From the NCBI GenBank assembly GCA_013396655.1, contig WBMV01007388.1, positions 706,461-770,460 of the forward strand: 64,000 nt of DNA, in the 5' to 3' direction. Shown here piece by piece: positions 1-10,562 of this stretch; the first letter of the stretch is position 1; every line of letters starts with the position of its first letter. Position numbers and translations under genes: made by a program. Under the pieces are notes generated by a model. It was not told where the DNA came from. It saw only the letters and a program-made list of their open reading frames with translations, and searched no databases. Origin of the DNA: Campylorhamphus procurvoides (taxonomy: Eukaryota > Chordata > Aves > Passeriformes > Dendrocolaptidae).

Positions 1-55
1 GAGCAGGGCGGCTGCACCAACCACCGGGAGCCCCCGGAGCCGGGAGTCACCGCCC
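1..55 (+). CDS. SHISA3: SHISA3 exon 1, 3' end (partial)
   Basis: Reading from base 1 gives EQGGCTNHREPPEPGVTA plus the first base of a Gln codon. This is the end of the Cys-rich extracellular domain and the spacer before the membrane. A consensus donor GTGAGTG follows at 56-62. The sequence is very GC-rich, consistent with the edge of a CpG island around exon 1. The 5' part is outside the window. Confidence 0.92.
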
Positions 56-1334
56 GTGAGTGCCCGGCCGCGGGGCCCCAGGAGGGCGGGAGCCGGGCCC
101 CACGGAGCATCCCCCGCTCCCTGCCCCGTCCAGGAGGGTGGGCAGGAGGCGGGCGCGGCTCCAGGTGCGCCGGGGCGGCGGCGGGATAGCGGCTGCGGAG
201 CCACAGCGGGGACCCGGGGCTGCAGCTCCGCGGCCCGAGGGCACCGGTGCTGGATCCCTCCCGACTGGAAGGCACTCTTTAGTTTAAGTTCGCATCGGCA
301 GACTTTGCTGTGTGTGTTTCACTGTGTCGCTCCCGGAGGTGAGAGGGGTGCTCTGCAGTGCGCTGCGGGCACAGCCCCACCGTGCGAGGGGCCGTCGGTT
401 TCCCAAACAAAAGAAACCCGGCAGCGCACACGGAGACTCGTTTCCCAAGTCAAACGTTCTGCGCTTATCTTCCACCTTACGAATGGAAGGGATTTGACAG
501 AATCTGCAGCATTTGAAGTTCGCCTGCAGATTCAAGCTGTTGCATTGGACAGCCCCGACGGTTTGGGGAATGAGGGAGGAGGAGAGGAGTGTTATTCTTG
601 AGCGATGCTCAAGAACCAGCAAACGGATGTAAACAGCTTTTACCATTGGTAACTAGTAAAACTGTGAAAAGAAAGAAATTTTGATTTAAACCTACAGGGC
701 TTAAACTTTAATTTTGTTTCAGTGTTAATGGTTCGAAGTTCGGTCTTCTGAGCAGCTCGGTGTGTTAGCGGGACTGAAGTGATGTGGGGCTATGTAAAGA
801 CTGTGGAATTTATTTCTATCCAGCAGACTTGTAATTTCAGTAGGCTAATTGGCACGGCTTTTCTTCTTCTTTCTTCTCCCAGAACCAATCTATGTTCCAT
901 TCCTCATTGTTGGATCAATATTTATTGCCTTCATTATCGTGGGCTCGCTGGTAGCTGTTTATTGTTGCACATGTTTAAGACCTAAACAACCGTCGCAGCC
1001 AATACGATTTTCCCTGCGGAGCTATCAGACCGAGACTCTTCCCATGATCCTGGCCTCCACGAGCTTCAGGACGCCATCCAGGCAGTCCAGTACTGCGACA
1101 AGTTCCAGTTCCACCGGTGGCTCGGTTCGCAGGTTCTCCTTCCCCCGGGCAGAGCCAGGGTGCCTTGCGGCGTCACCACCTCCACCATACACATCTGGCT
1201 GCTTCCAGACAGCCCAAACAGTCCACCTGACCCAGCCAACCGGATTTCTGGTGTCGCCGCCGTACTTTGGGTATCCTCTCCAGGCAGAGCCTGCCCTGGC
1301 TGGGAAGAGCTACTCTGATTTTGCTCAGAGCTGA
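1..1334 (+). CDS. SHISA3: SHISA3 (shisa family member 3), 3' part of gene: end of exon 1 plus complete last exon
   Basis: Single-pass membrane adaptor of the Shisa family. Family members act in the ER and secretory pathway, holding back Frizzled and FGF receptors; SHISA3 is also reported to lower beta-catenin. Visible parts are the end of the luminal Cys-rich domain (EQGGCTN near the left edge), one transmembrane segment (IYVPFLIVGSIFIAFIIVGS), a juxtamembrane Cys cluster (YCCTCLRPK), then a cytoplasmic tail with a conserved SLRSYQTETLPMIL block, a Ser/Thr-rich run (RQSSTATSSSS) and a Pro-rich PPPPY motif. These blocks match SHISA3 much better than its paralogue SHISA2. The signal peptide, start codon and most of the Cys-rich domain lie left of the window. 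Joining 1-55 to 883-1334 is in frame and rebuilds a Gln codon (C|AA). The two-exon structure agrees with the mammalian gene. The join is inferred from splice sites and family alignment. Confidence 0.95.
56..882 (+). other. SHISA3: SHISA3 intron 1
   Basis: An 827-base intron with donor GTGAGTG (56-62) and acceptor TTCTCCCAG ending at 882 after a pyrimidine-rich tract. The first 250 bases or so are GC-rich with many CpG dinucleotides, then composition becomes AT-rich. Open frames here on both strands (for example 56-601) carry no recognisable domain and are explained by low stop density in GC-rich DNA. Confidence 0.9.
883..1334 (+). CDS. SHISA3: SHISA3 exon 2 (transmembrane segment and cytoplasmic tail)
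   Basis: Starts with AA completing the Gln codon, then PIYVPFLIVGS and onward for 149 residues to TGA at 1332-1334. Order: transmembrane helix (residues 3 to about 28 of the exon), Cys-rich stop-transfer (YCCTCLRPK), IRFSLRSYQTETLPMIL, Ser/Thr-rich stretch, FSFPRAEPGCL, Pro-rich SPPPPYTSG, GFLVSPPYFGYPL, and C-terminus SYSDFAQS. An ATG at 849-851 opens the same frame but lies in the intron before the acceptor, so it is not the start. The length is close to the mammalian last exon. Confidence 0.95.
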
Positions 1335-2275
1335 AAAGTAGTGTGAAGAAGTAACACAGCCTTTGGAAGCACAGGGACTGCTGCCGGTGGGTGTCACACT
1401 GATGTGCTCTGTGGCTGCAGAAGTCAGAACTGTTCCCGTGGGTGAGTTGCCCTTGAAAAGTGCAGGGTCTCGCTTGGAATTGCATTTCCCAGACTTGGAT
1501 CACGCTTAGAAATTAATTGTAACACATTCCAAACAGCTGCTCTAAAAACGGACTGCTCTGATCGTTCAGCCTAATTTGTGCAGAATGTGTTCAGAGACAA
1601 GTAAAAGAACCATTTTGGGATACAGGTACTCATGTCACAGTGTTATAAATGACATTTTACCCTAATACAGTTAACTTAGTTAACAAACGGTGACTGTGTT
1701 CTGCTGATAATAATCAGACTAATTCTATAAAGCAGCAATAAGCTTGAGAAGTAAGAGAGGAGTAAATACTAAAGAGTATCCTTGAAACAGCTGTTTACCA
1801 CTTCAATGAGCAATGAAGAGGAAGAATTTTATTAGATATCAAAACGCACAGGTTTTTTAAAAATACACATACCTGACCTGACACTGCATATTTGTATTAA
1901 TGAATTTCAACTATGATAGATAAAACTAGTACTAACTGGGCTAGGTGAAAATGAGCCAGTCCCAAGTAGCCAAATTATCTATGAGGAAAACAAAATGTAT
2001 TCAGCAATATCACCAATAACTTCTCCACATAAAATTCTAAAAATGGCATTCTACATAAAGCATTTTTCAGAAGGAAGTATTTATTGTCAGCTTTTTGCTC
2101 AGCAACATGTAAGTTGGATAAACTGATCATGATGTTCTATTTGTAAAATTAGCTGTGTATAAAATGTAAAGACAAGCTTGTAATTTAAAATGTATTTACA
2201 GCATTGACAACACTAATTATTTAGTAGTCACACACACAAAAAAATTACCAATAAACTGTGTGGTTGAAACGTTGT
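1335..2275 (+). other. SHISA3: SHISA3 3' UTR (probable extent)
   Basis: AT-rich sequence with no coding signal between the SHISA3 stop and a canonical poly(A) signal at 2250-2255. The 3' end is predicted, not proven. A second AATAAA at 2543-2548 could give a longer form. Confidence 0.5.
2250..2255 (+). promoter_or_regulatory. Candidate SHISA3 poly(A) signal AATAAA
   Basis: AATAAA on the coding strand about 0.9 kb after the stop, followed within 15-40 bases by a GT-rich stretch (gttgtgtcatctgtatgact), as expected for a cleavage site. An alternative AATAAA lies at 2543-2548 before ttgtttgccc. Confidence 0.45.
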
Positions 2276-5200
2276 GTCATCTGTATGACTCTGTACGGGT
2301 AGTGTTTGATGAATTTACTTGGTGTAACTACTCTGTATTTTTTCCTGCTAAAATAGTTTATTTTGCTTTTTTTAAAATGATTTGCATCTTTAACTGCACC
2401 TGTTTTGCAGATTTAATATAAAATTCTGACTATATAGCAAACTAATAGATTAATGAATGTCTTTTACATGAAGCTGTGCTGAAAAAGTGGTGAAAATGAC
2501 ACTGATTAGTTGCGTATTTTATGTTAAACATCCTGCACTAGGAATAAATCTTGTTTGCCCTTCTACCTTCCTTCACCCAAGTAAATCAACAAATGAAATT
2601 GAAGAAGAAAAACCCAAAAACATCTAAACCAAACACATGCAGTAAGCAAATGGAGAACATACAAGAAAAAAATCGCAGTCATGAAAGGGCTTCTCTGTAT
2701 ATTTATTTTTGTGAATAACCAAAGTCATTCTGTGGGTCAGAATTTACAGTATCAGAGGCTGAGCTTTCCTATTTTATCAAACTCCGTGCGTATAGAATCT
2801 GTTGAAGTGCATTACAGCTGACCTGTCTTACAAGTGTTTTGGAAAAGCTTCCTTGGTTTTTCCTCAAGAGTTTAGCAATTTTTCATTCTTAGCAAATATC
2901 TAGCAATAAGTAGTGATGATGAAAATATTTTGAAATAATCCTTTTAATATGCTTTTTATTGCACAATTGGCATTACAATCCAACAGACAGTACTGCTGGA
3001 AATGCAATTTCTAAGTAGAAAGATAAGTTGTATATAACGTTTTAAGAAATAGGCTTTAGCTTGAATGCTGTAATTGTTAATTACAACCTAAATCATGATC
3101 CACAGTCTTGTATACATTTTACAAAATACTAAAAATTAGATTTTGAGTACTTGGGAAATTAATTGAAGAGTAAATGTTCTGGCCTGCAATTTTGTTTTAG
3201 AAACAATCTTCAGGGAAGGGGGCAGGTAAATTTTTGCTCACTTTTGATTGATTCTTCACTGTGTATTTTGCATAGCTGCTAAATACGGGACTGTTCATCA
3301 AGTAACTTTTTTGAAAAATCATTGAATATTGCAATAGGTATAGCTCCGTTGTTTAGAAGCATACTGTGAGATCTGCTGACCATTCCTGTATACAGCAGAA
3401 ACAGTAAACCAATCAAACTGGAATTTTTTACAAATTATAATAAGTCTCCAATTAGTAGAAATCTTTATCTACTAGACCAGAGCAACACAGGCCCCTTCCA
3501 GAAGCAGAAACTTCATCAGTTTTAACTAAGAAGGTCCAATTTATATACCTTTAAAGAGTAATTAGGTCATCATCAGATACTCTGACATAGTGAATGGCTG
3601 AAATTCAGTGTTTTCCTCAAAGATAAGCTGTACACAGCAAAGTCAGTCGTGAGTTAGGCTCATCACTGCCCATTACCTTTTGGTGCTGGACACCCAACAG
3701 GCCAGGCTGCTTCACTGTGACTGTCTCAGTGGGCTCTGCAATCAGAGTTTTAACTTAGGGATAGTTTTCACTACACTTGCATACAGCTTTAAATAATCAT
3801 TCGGCCTAAGAAGAGGCTGTGAAATCTGCCATTAAGCATGAAACTCAGCCTACAAGGGAAGACACCTCTGAATCACTTCTGTTCTTCCACTGATGCTGCA
3901 TAAAGGGTTTGTCCTCATAAAATACTTGAAGAACTTGACACACAGGAATATTTCATTGAATTACTTATCCAAGTCTGTAAGTTTATAGAGTGCTAAGTAC
4001 TTCACAGATCAGTAGCCAGAGTGCAACAAATCCCACAGCGTTCTAAGGGTGGGAAAGGTCAGGTGTAGTTAAAATAGCTGTGATGCAGGTGAGGTGGGGA
4101 TTATGCACAATCTCCAAATAGATAGACAAAAACTGTATCTGTACATTAAAAAGCATCTGTTATTGTTCATGTAGCTACAGTTGCAGTGACCTATATAGCT
4201 AAAGGGAGAGGAAAGCAGGTGGCTGGAATACAAGCCCAAGGATGGAAACGCTTGCTTGTGCCAGTAGTTTCCAGCCCAGGTGGATTCCGTGCGGAGGTGA
4301 GAATGCTGAATTGCCTTACTAATGAGAATGACCTATTGGCTCTAGATACTCCTATGATTTATAGGAAATAGGAAGTTTTTCTCAAACTTGCAGACAGAAC
4401 AGAAATGACATTCTGATAAGAGTTTTAATGACTAATGAAACAGTTTGAAGGACTGGATCTATGCTTGAACCAAAAGCAATTGTTTGCTATCAGAAGTAAC
4501 ATTCACAGGGAGTTCTTACTTTACTGCCATGTCAATAAAGTAGATTTAACTATTTCTTTTGTAATTCTGGAGTTAGTTCATACTCCTTTTACTAGAGTGG
4601 CACCACTCTAAAATCAAAATGAAAAAAACATTCACAATAAATTACTGTCATTCACACACAATGCAATAAATGCTTTGCTTGTCATTAACTAGTAATGACT
4701 TAGATGAAACCCAGGTCTTCTGTGGATAATGAGTAATAATGACATGGCATTTGTTTTGTGTTCCTACACTTTGGGATTCCTAAGTGTGTATCTAAAAATG
4801 TATCAGGACTCTTCAGTGATAGGAAAAACGTTGCAAGTACTTGCAAGAATGCCTGAAGAATTTTTGAAACTAGGTGAGCAGTACAGTATATGGCTATGTA
4901 AATTTATGGATTATTTGTAATACTAATCCCGCTGGAAGTAAAAAAAGGGGTTACAATTTCAAAAGTATTTTGCCATTACTGTTCAGTTACAGCTTGACAG
5001 CAACACTAAGGAGATGAAATCTGTTTCCAGGGCTGTTTTGCTGCCTATTGTGATGTGCTGTGTGGACTTGAACTACACCAAACGGTGTGTCTGCTTTTGA
5101 GGTGGCTACTGCTCCACAATACTTGTGTAAACAGTTTTTGACTCACAGTTACATTGAGGTTATAATTCCATGCTATCCTATTTTCATGACGAAGGCAGAA

Positions 5201-6089
5201 GAAACGCCTTTCTGTTCTTTCCATCTATGACTTGTGCAAATTCAGGGGGCTGTAGTATAAATCAGGTTAGCGAAATGATTTTAGCTTAATGTTTGCCGTA
5301 AGAGGGAAAGGATTTGAAAGGGATTCTGGATCATTATAAACTGAATGATAACCTGAATAATTTCAATGGCCTCATGACGGCCAGTGTAATAGAGGCAGTG
5401 ACATGCCACGAGGTGTAATATCCTTAAACCAGCTATGCCACTAGAGACTGGGTCTTGTGAAACAGCAAGCATCTAAGATGCATCTATTATCAAACCTGCT
5501 TGGACAGAATACAAAATTAATTCATTGTCTAGTGCACATATAACAAATCAGTCACATATCTACAACCAAACCTCAGTTTATGTTCGGATATACTGTTTTT
5601 TATTCAGTGGTGGGCACTGTTACAGCAAAGAAATACGCACTATTATCACAGCCAAAGTAGACAATATTTATCACCATTGTCTAGAAAGGGAGGTGATGTT
5701 TCCTTATTCCCTGTTACCTTTCTTGTACTGCATACTTCTCTTTCAAAATATGGCATCACCACTGCAGTATGTCAGGGCTCAGCTGAAAGTCACTAAATTG
5801 CAGACTCCAGTGCTCCTGGTATGTTTGGGTTTTTTTAAACCTTTTCTGGACTTCGCATGAAAACTAAAAATGGCATCTCAGATGTCTAAAAAACCTCCCA
5901 CCATAAAAAACCTTAAAACAAAATTCTACTTTTTCACTTTACATTAATAAACATAAGTACTCTTTGGTATTTGTGAAATACTATTTCTGGTATGTCCCAT
6001 TTTATAGCATTCAAACCCAAGAGTGACAAGATACGTTTTCTTGTGAAAGTAATTGCTAGCATTTCCAATCGATCAAGTCAGCAAAGCTT
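2276..6089. other. Intergenic spacer between the SHISA3 and ATP8A1 3' ends
   Basis: About 3.8 kb of AT-rich, apparently single-copy DNA. Open frames such as 4186-4371 and 5525-5860 (+) have no recognisable domain, no splice context and no family resemblance. No CR1 fragment, tRNA or other RNA gene was recognised. Both borders depend on predicted poly(A) sites. Confidence 0.45.
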
Positions 6090-6108
6090 CTTAATTTTAA
6101 TGGCAAAG

Positions 6109-6114
6109 TTTATT
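6109..6114 (-). promoter_or_regulatory. Candidate distal ATP8A1 poly(A) signal AATAAA
   Basis: On the - strand the sequence reads AATGAATAAACTTTGCC. It is the most distal canonical hexamer before the intergenic spacer. No strong downstream GT-rich element is obvious, so confidence is low. Confidence 0.3.
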
Positions 6115-7412
6115 CATTTTTTAACAATTAAAAGACAAAACATTTAAAATTTGCAGTTCAAAACATGCACATTCACCAAATGCCAAATGACATTTAACAC
6201 TGCATAGAACTGAATGTGTTACTAAAAGAACTATTTAAAAAACACAGTGCATTTAACATCCAGTTAAAACTAAACCTGAGAAACTACCATAAACACCGAG
6301 TCAAAAGATCTTCATTCATGCAGCTTCGTAATTTCCACAACAGTTTCAGCAGTAATGGCTTAGTGGAGCTCTAAAACCTCACTTCACCTTGAATGCAAGT
6401 TCTGCTGTTTCAGACTGACCGCTTTCTGTAGCAGTTCATACATATCAAACACTGAAAATCGTAATGAAAAATTATGTGGAAGTAGAAAAACAATATGAAT
6501 GCATTTATGGCTTCTATTCTACATTAAAGAAACACCATAAAATATGATTTAAGAAAACTCCAACTTGTTCTGGTCTCAGCTTCGCAATTACAAATTAAAC
6601 TCTACATGGAAATGCTTTTATTTCAGTATCAACCCTCCAAAGTTTGCACATCACTGCTCCAATGAGTAGTCCTCACACTCACAGGCAGTCCAGTTGAAGC
6701 CTATGTGAGTAACGGTTTGCATAAGCAGGAACCAGGTTTGGAATGCTAAAATATTCCTTTGTTTAATAAAGATCTATTGGTTAACAGCGAGGAAACTGGG
6801 GTAGTGAGGGCAGAGGGGGGAAGGAGAAACTCATTTGTTGAGTTTTGTTACCAGTGAAAACATCCAGTACCGAGGAAGCTGAACTGACAAACTCATTTGC
6901 TTAAATAGCACTAGATTCTTGATATTATGAGCGGACTTTTAACAAAGGCATTAAAAAACAGGAATCAACAACCACCATGCATTGCCTCAGAACATTTAGA
7001 TATAGTGCCTCATGCAGACAGAATGATAAATTCATCAGAACTACAAGTGCTTTTACACAACACACAAGAAAAAAGGGAAAAAACTTCTCTCCTTGAATTT
7101 AACACATACGCCAAATCATTCAAGACAGGTTCAAATGTCATGACAGAAGTCTTAAGACACTTAATGCTCATCTTTGTAACACGGTGAATTTCATGGATGC
7201 ATGGGTGGACATATAGGAATCTTCAGCTATCTCTTAGTGTTTCAAAATATTTATCATTTTATACAAATAGAATGATGACTAAGTATAAATCTGTTGAAAC
7301 TGCTTTGCAAAAATATGTGTAAAATTAGGAAATGGCACGAAAAAATTCCAAATACAAATTATCCATAGGTTTGTCAAAATTTGTTTTCAGTTACTTCTCT
7401 TTTGAATAATTT

Positions 7413-7437
7413 TTATATATATATATATGTATATATT
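7413..7437. repeat. Short TA microsatellite
   Basis: Alternating TA/AT run (ttatatatatatatatgtatata), interrupted once by G, in the probable ATP8A1 3' UTR. Confidence 0.8.
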
Positions 7438-10400
7438 TAAAAATAATCAAGCAACAATATTTATATAAGATACCCGATTTTTAAGTGGCACTGGTTCAAA
7501 TTTCAGATGGAAATTTTTAATACTAACTTGCAGTGCACATGAAACAAATGGAAATACCCAGGTGAGTTCTGTATTTAATGCACATTTGAATTTTCAAACA
7601 ATAATAACAGAGGCATTGTTCTGAGCATTTTTGCCTGACCTTTCTTTTTCTTTTAACAAACATCAGCAGAATCCCCTTGTTTTGACAAAGATATGATGTA
7701 CTAACAAGATGGTAATTGAGTATGTTCCTGTGTACTTAACATGAAAATAAAGTGCATATTGTATACTTGACCTGATTTAAAATTGGGCACACATAGCTAA
7801 GATAATCTTGTATTTTAAAATGGAATTGTATGAGCAATCAAAACCCACAATTTTTGCCACATCTGTCTCTTTTGCTATTTTTAAGAAGTGGTATCTTCCA
7901 ACCACTACTTACCAGAAAAAGTACAGAGACAGGAGAAAAACTGATCATAAGTAATAAAAATGAAAAATGCACTTTGTGAAATACTACTTCAAATCCTGCA
8001 AAGATATAAGGATGAAATGCTGCAATAAGACTATCTTAAAAATCTTAAATTACATTCTAAATTCAGGATGTTAGAGCTGTTTCTGTCACTTTCTTAATTT
8101 TTAAGGTAGTTAAACTGGGGATATATCGTGTACTATTTTTCTCAAACTGTATCACAATGGTGAGACAATTTTATTTCATAGGAAGAATAAGAGATCATGT
8201 AAATATCGCATTATAAATATTTTGCAATATATTTTAGTCCTCCTGTCCTTTTCTGAAAAATCAGCAACTAAACCATTTAGAATAGAAAAAAAAATTACTC
8301 ATAAAGAGAGTACATATGGATTGAGTTATTTTGTATGAGTTAAGTACATTGAAAGATTATAAAGGAGCAACAGTGTCATGGTTAATTTCAGAAATGTTTT
8401 TAAGTTGGTCATTGTCCCTTGGATGATGGAAAATAGAGACCCCCATTTTAGGAAAGGGGCATGCCCCCAAATTTTTTCTTGCCTTAGGTCAAGTGATTTG
8501 GCCCTCCCATATTGATCCCTCTATTTATCCATGCCTGAAATGGCTTTTCTGAAGGCAGTTCTTGTCTGCATGACTGACTGGCAGTACTGTTTCTAGTGGG
8601 ATACGTTCCCTTTGTCCCTGTGTCTTCTGTTTTCTGTTTAAAGATCACTCTGGCAAAGTGAGAGGAAGACATTGCATAACATGCATATGAAATGCAGACT
8701 GCCTTCCCATTGATACACCTTCCTAAATATGTACTTTCATGTAGTGCCTTTTGTTGGGCTTTCCATGCATATTTTTAAGTTTCTCTTTGAAAGGAGCATA
8801 AGAAACTTGGATAGTGCATAAATGATATGTTATGTATTTAGCTAGATGAAAGGCAAGGAGGTAGAGTCACCTTTAGTAAGTATATGATGAATGAAGGAGG
8901 GCAGAGAAAAGATCGGACTGGATGACTTGTTATTTCTAACTTGAAAGTGAATGATTTGGGGAGCAAAGAGGAAATTCTTAATTTAACAGATCACTGGGGA
9001 TATAATTTTCTGCTTTTCCATCTAGCTGACCTCTATTGAAAGAAAAAAAGAGATCATTCTTATGTAATGCACAGAAGTTTAATTAAAAATAAAATCAACT
9101 GCTACTCTGGAAAATTGTATTTTAAATGTAATTGTGGCAGCCTTTAAACCCACGATTAAACATGGACTCAAAATTTGCAAGAATTAACTAAACTTTGAAG
9201 TTGTAGCTTTTTGTAGTTTGAAACCTGATGGTTTTTGAGTGTTAAGCTGAGAAATACCAATGTATCACAATGTTCTCATTTAACACTTCCCTCTTTTTTT
9301 TCCTTATACCAGGTGTATATTTTTCTGCAGTCACTTCCACTCTATTTTTGATTAAAGATGAAAGTGTATAGGTATTCTGCATGACCAAGAAGTTGTAAAG
9401 AGACTGCTGCAATGTATTTCACACCTTTATAAGAAGTGACTTTAGTGCAAATAAACCAGTACATACCACAAACTAGTGAAGGACATGCTTTGCTCTGGAT
9501 TTCAAGGTATGCATTTCAAATAATCTTAGTATAAAAATGTTGAAAATTTGATTAATTTTAAAAAATAAGTTAAAACAAACTTTCTTTTGAACCTACAGTA
9601 TAAGCAGATACAACTAAGCATCACAAAAATAATGGTTTGCTAAAGGGAAGTAAGGCAGAGCAATTCTTAAAAATTGAACAAAATAATATGTGTACAAGTT
9701 GGCAGCCACATTCAACATATGCAATACTGACTGAAAGTAAGGGGAAAGCTTGTATAAGGCCAAAGGTGGAAAGACTTGCAGTTTTGAAACAAATGCCATG
9801 AAGGCCACTCAAATTAGACTCCCTGTATTTTCTCCTCAAGTGCGGAGACTCAGGCATGCAGTTCTGAGATCAGGACTGGAGATAATTTCCTTTCAAATTA
9901 TTTCTAACAACATAAAACATTTATGGAACTTCTTTGGCAAATGTTTTTAGCTTCGTTTGACACAAACATCTATGAACATCTCAAAATATTTCTTAAAGAA
10001 GGTGAATTAACACCATAAAGATACTGTTTTTTTCAGCACTTGTTGAAATCAAAGGCTTGTTATCAACTGTATTTAAATATATTAACACTTAAAGATCTTC
10101 ATAGATGCTAATTGATCTGTCAAGGTAAAGTATGTTCAGCCATTTGACCATTGCCTTTCTAATATATGACCAGTATTGATTCAACTTCATTGTAAAATAA
10201 GCAAGCTGGCAAGATACAAGGTAAATTCCAATCTGTTTACAAAGACTAAGCAAATACTTGTTAAAAAATTTAGAGATGGCGTTTTACAGTATAGTTGCAC
10301 AGTGCGTATGTCTACTGAAGACACAAATCCAAACTTTATGGAACAAGACCATCATAGATCTTTCAATCTCTGATAACTGGGCCATGGTCACAGCTCCCAG

Positions 10401-10464
10401 CAAAGATCCAGTAGCCTGTCTCACAAAACTAACTACCAAGGCCTAAATCTCGAGCTGTGTTCCT

Positions 10465-10562
10465 TCACCACTCCTCAGGCCTTTGCTTTGTGGTATCGTA
10501 AGCTCTTATTACTTCAGACTGGGAAACTATTCCATTTTCATCTTGAGAGAAGGCATAGCCAT
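10465..10562 (-). CDS. ATP8A1: ATP8A1 last coding exon: GYAFS autoinhibitory tail and stop
   Basis: Encodes [16 protein letters not shown] and on to KQRPEEW, stop TGA at 10465-10467. The first two bases (AT) complete a His codon begun in the previous exon. In ATP8A1/ATP8A2 structures the GYAFS segment docks at the nucleotide-binding side and inhibits the pump. The human protein ends RPDEW, so the tail is almost unchanged. Acceptor TATCTGCAG at 10563-10571. Confidence 0.96.

Larger units (their letters stand above)
6090..10464 (-). other. ATP8A1: ATP8A1 3' UTR (probable long form)
   Basis: Sequence downstream of the ATP8A1 stop codon on the - strand. It is AT-rich without splice-linked coding sequence. 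If the distal signal at 6109-6114 is used the 3' UTR is about 4.4 kb; nearer AATAAA motifs on the - strand lie at 6617-6622 and 8170-8175. The region includes a short (TA)n run at 7413-7437. The extent is inferred. Confidence 0.4.

Noticed and set aside
56..601. 181-codon open frame in the GC-rich start of the SHISA3 intron
   Set aside because: It lies between a verified donor and acceptor, has no domain, and GC-rich DNA has few stops by chance.
849..882. ATG at 849 as an alternative SHISA3 start
   Set aside because: It lies upstream of the 883 acceptor inside the intron; the residues before the junction do not resemble the family, while exon 1 joins perfectly.
883..1334. Identification as SHISA2
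   Set aside because: The tail blocks IRFSLRSYQTETLPMIL, RRFSFPRAEPGCL and GFLVSPPYF and the EQGGCTN spacer match SHISA3, and the neighbour is ATP8A1 rather than ATP8A2.
5525..5860. 111-codon open frame (+) in the intergenic spacer
   Set aside because: No recognisable domain and ordinary AT-rich codon content; no promoter or poly(A) arrangement supports a gene.
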